Shown: positions 61,908 through 64,000 of the stretch, piece after piece
How positions within the stretch are numbered: position 1 is the stretch's first letter
Layout: each line of letters starts with the position of its first letter
Assembly: GCA_015061545.1 (NCBI GenBank)
Contig: SUWJ01000006.1
Span: 36,877 to 100,876, forward strand
DNA from: Lentisphaerota bacterium
GTDB taxonomy: Bacteria; Verrucomicrobiota; Lentisphaeria; Victivallales; Victivallaceae
Length of the DNA: 64,000 bases
Direction: 5' to 3'
Position numbers and translations under genes: made by a program
The notes under the pieces: model-generated
Database searches by the model: none
The model's input: the letters and a program-made list of their open reading frames with translations, nothing else
What the model was told of the DNA's origin: nothing

Positions 61908-63068
61908 TTATACCAACTGAATTTCTTCGATCTTGTCATTATACTTAAGTGCATATCCATCATTCCATCTCTTGAAACGATAAGAAAAACCCTTGTCTTT
62001 TCTATCTATGATCGTCCCAGAGCCATATATTTTACAAGGATCAATCTTCGGGACTCGATTGGTTTCAGACAGTTTTTCTTCAAACATGACTAAATCAGAA
62101 ATAATAAATTCTTTATCAAGACTCTCGTATTGCCGCCTTGCTTTTTCCGCCATAATTTCCTCTATTTTGCGACGTTGCTCTTGCGGCATATTTACTCCGA
62201 CAATGATTCCAGCCAGATGAATCGGATCATAATGAAAAAGCCGCTGATGCGGTGACAAGGATAATTGTTCCATTGCCAACCAAGATATTCCACTTTGCAA
62301 AACTACTCTTGATTCTTCTTCATACTCCCAAGCAGAATGCTTTTGCAAATATATTTTTTCCCGATCATTTGCTATTTTTTCTTTTTCTTTTGCACTCATG
62401 GTGCTTAAAACGTATGGTGGAAAATATGCAAATCCATTGGAGTATTTTGGGGTTGTTACATATTCGATATCCTTTATTTCAAAACTGTCTGGTATTGCAA
62501 AAGACATTTGAGGAGAGAATGAACAGGGCGTTGAATATACAAATTGATTTTTTTTCCAATACTTATTTTGGTATATTTTTCCATTAATAGGTCTGAAAAT
62601 CAGACAGAACCCCCGATGATTATTGGCATAATGAGCCCACATAAGGTTAATGTCCCGTTTTCTTGAAAAAGAGGCAAAATATCGTTCCCCTGGCATATAC
62701 GCAAGGGCATACCGAGTAATTACGGCAAGCATGTTTTTTAATATTGTCTTTTCAGACAAATCTTTGCCGATAGATAAAAAATCATCCTCTGAAGTATTGA
62801 TAAATTCTTCAAAAAGAATGGGGGATTTTTCTATGTAAAAGGAGACTATTTTTTTAACTAAATATTCTGTCGCTTTACTTAAAATAGGATTGTCTTTTAA
62901 TGCAAGCCGAATCAAATTGTTCCACGCATCTTCATCCTTTTCAAAAATGGCAAAAATCTTTCCTTCGTATGGATCGTTACATTCTGCTCTGGATGCAAAA
63001 TATAACTCATCATAAATAAGTTCTTTTATTGACAATTCGCTACCTGAACGATATCTGTAATAAAACAT
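61908..63068 (-). CDS. DUF2971 protein inserted in the hsd operon
   Basis: 386 residues. Family marks: YYRYRSGSELSIKELI and LYFASRAECNDPYEGKIFAI at the N-terminus, then YFASFSRKRDINLMWAHYAN with NHRGFCLIFRP (the HYAxxHxGFC core), and later YDPIHLAGIIVGVNMPQEQR. DUF2971 proteins occur in defence and mobile islands; no reaction is established to my knowledge. Begins 1 base after the hsdR stop and ends 36 bases before hsdS, so it is cotranscribed with the restriction genes. Confidence 0.8.
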   Translation of the reverse strand: MFYYRYRSGSELSIKELIYDELYFASRAECNDPYEGKIFAIFEKDEDAWNNLIRLALKDNPILSKATEYLVKKIVSFYIEKSPILFEEFINTSEDDFLSIGKDLSEKTILKNMLAVITRYALAYMPGERYFASFSRKRDINLMWAHYANNHRGFCLIFRPINGKIYQNKYWKKNQFVYSTPCSFSPQMSFAIPDSFEIKDIEYVTTPKYSNGFAYFPPYVLSTMSAKEKEKIANDREKIYLQKHSAWEYEEESRVVLQSGISWLAMEQLSLSPHQRLFHYDPIHLAGIIVGVNMPQEQRRKIEEIMAEKARRQYESLDKEFIISDLVMFEEKLSETNRVPKIDPCKIYGSGTIIDRKDKGFSYRFKRWNDGYALKYNDKIEEIQLV

Positions 63069-63069
63069 T

Positions 63070-64000
63070 TTACGCCACCAGTACTTTATTCATTTCATTG
63101 AGGATAGCTTCGTACTGCTCACCGAAGACCTGATAGAAACGCCCCAGACCGCCTTTGTGATCAAAGGGGGTGTAGTCAAGGTCATCAGGAACAATGCTCA
63201 AAGAGGAAACGATGTGATCTTTGATCAAACGCAGCCACTCCATCTGTTCTTCGGTAAAGTGGACAGCTCCGGCATTGCGTTTGAGAGTCCACTGCATAAA
63301 GTTATAATTCACCCGGTCGGCAAAGGGTTCCAGTTTGTCGGCATATCCCAGCTCAAAACGGACAAGAGAAATCAGATCGGTCAGCTGCGCCATCGTCCCG
63401 CGTTTGACCTTTTCCGGCTGGAGAATACCGTAGCAATCCCAGAGCCGTTCCACTGTTACGCCTTTGGCGGTCAATTTAGCATAGAGTTCTTTCAACTTGG
63501 CCATGACCATTGGACGGTCTTTGTACGGCTGGCTATAAATGATCCGCAAAGCAAGCAACTCATCTTTGTTTTCTTCGATGAATTGTTTGAATGTGGATAT
63601 CACCCGTTCGGCATTGGCAGTCTGCTGAGTATCAAATCCGGCAAAGGTCACGGTGTCAAGATTTACATTGTCAATGATTTGCTCGTGACTGCGGCGGATG
63701 TTTTCAATGCACTCTCTGCCTTCCGGATTCAATATCGGCTGCACCGCATTTTTGATCTCTTCGGATTTTACTTCGGCAATCTGTTCTGCGGTCGGTTCAC
63801 TTACCGAAAATTTCTCTTGTACTTTTGCAGTCAAAAAATCTTCATCAAAGGCATTCAAAAGATTCTCTGCCAGTTTTCCGGCAGAAAGACCGACTTGCGT
63901 TTCAAAGGTTTTCTTTTCGCCTTTACTCATTTGCGAATTGAGCCGGATGATCCGGTTTGCAAGCGAGGTCAGAGTATCTTCATCTCTTGCCCCCAACACA
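63070..64000 (-). CDS. hsdR: type I restriction endonuclease subunit R, C-terminal part only
   Basis: The last about 310 residues before the stop; the nuclease and helicase motor domains lie beyond the right edge. The visible part is the helical C-terminal domain of EcoEI/EcoR124-type HsdR: ANRIIRLNSQMSKGEKKTFE, IENIRRSHEQIIDNVNLDTV, TFKQFIEENKDELLALRIIY and WLRLIKDHIVSSLSIVPDDL with DYTPFDHKGGLGRFYQVFGE, which links R to the M2S core. It is the first of at least five cotranscribed genes. Completeness and intactness of the gene cannot be judged here. Confidence 0.9.
   Translation of the reverse strand, partial: VLGARDEDTLTSLANRIIRLNSQMSKGEKKTFETQVGLSAGKLAENLLNAFDEDFLTAKVQEKFSVSEPTAEQIAEVKSEEIKNAVQPILNPEGRECIENIRRSHEQIIDNVNLDTVTFAGFDTQQTANAERVISTFKQFIEENKDELLALRIIYSQPYKDRPMVMAKLKELYAKLTAKGVTVERLWDCYGILQPEKVKRGTMAQLTDLISLVRFELGYADKLEPFADRVNYNFMQWTLKRNAGAVHFTEEQMEWLRLIKDHIVSSLSIVPDDLDYTPFDHKGGLGRFYQVFGEQYEAILNEMNKVLVA

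Overview
Organism (inference). This looks like chromosomal DNA of a Gram-negative bacterium of the PVC superphylum, most likely a Lentisphaerota (Victivallales-type) gut or environmental bacterium. The pointers are a DUF4838/alpha-glucuronidase-like protein, a GHL10 hydrolase, an MreB gene, many secreted hypothetical proteins, GYF_2-domain proteins, and operons pairing MotA/ExbB-like with MotB/ExbD-like proteins. No 16S rRNA gene is present, so the assignment rests on gene content only.

Layout. 1-6494 is mostly housekeeping: partial topA, gnd behind a recognisable sigma-70 promoter, a lipoprotein, a PAS-only membrane sensor and a GHL10 hydrolase. 6598-19529 is a tight nine-gene plus-strand operon: secreted protein, GYF/zinc-ribbon P-loop GTPase, GAP1-type GTPase-associated membrane protein, large membrane coiled-coil protein, GYF membrane protein, MotA/TolQ/ExbB-like subunit, two different MotB/ExbD-like subunits and a membrane-anchored vWA protein. 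I read it as a GTPase-controlled, ion-driven envelope machine. It is the best candidate here for an undescribed system. 19562-33077 is metabolic and housekeeping again: DMT transporter, MarR with a 36-bp perfect palindrome, two PLP aminotransferases, PP2C phosphatase, EF-G-like GTPase, DUF4838 protein, MgtC, MetY and MreB. It is interrupted at 29.3-29.85 kb by tRNA-Arg(CCT) with a duplicated tRNA 3' end, five back-to-back hairpins and an integrase-like fragment.

From tRNA-Arg(CCG) at 34422-34498 to the right edge the DNA is AT-richer and looks accessory. 34.8-43.6 kb holds a run of minus-strand secreted, membrane and repeat proteins. These include two paralogous secreted proteins, a protein of about 20 tandem 24-residue repeats, and a 63-bp leader duplicated with one mismatch in front of two genes. 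43911-50879 is a seven-gene operon ending in a clear terminator: ECF sigma factor, zf-HC2 anti-sigma-like protein, caspase-Sel1 protein, dynamin-like GTPase, DUF697 membrane protein and two more membrane proteins. Upstream of it, 51269-56010 carries a Sel1 protein, a ComEC-type MBL hydrolase and a membrane Ser/Thr kinase. A 389-bp gap with three long hairpins separates the two. Together these resemble a regulated conflict or cell-death island (inference).

56508-64000 contains a doubly frameshifted nucleotidyltransferase, a DnaN-like sliding clamp with a C-terminal extension, and a type I restriction-modification operon in the order hsdR (partial), DUF2971, hsdS, hsdM, ImmA/IrrE peptidase, closed by a UUCG-tetraloop terminator. 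The other end of the island is not in this window.

All functional statements come from reading motifs by eye; no database search was run.
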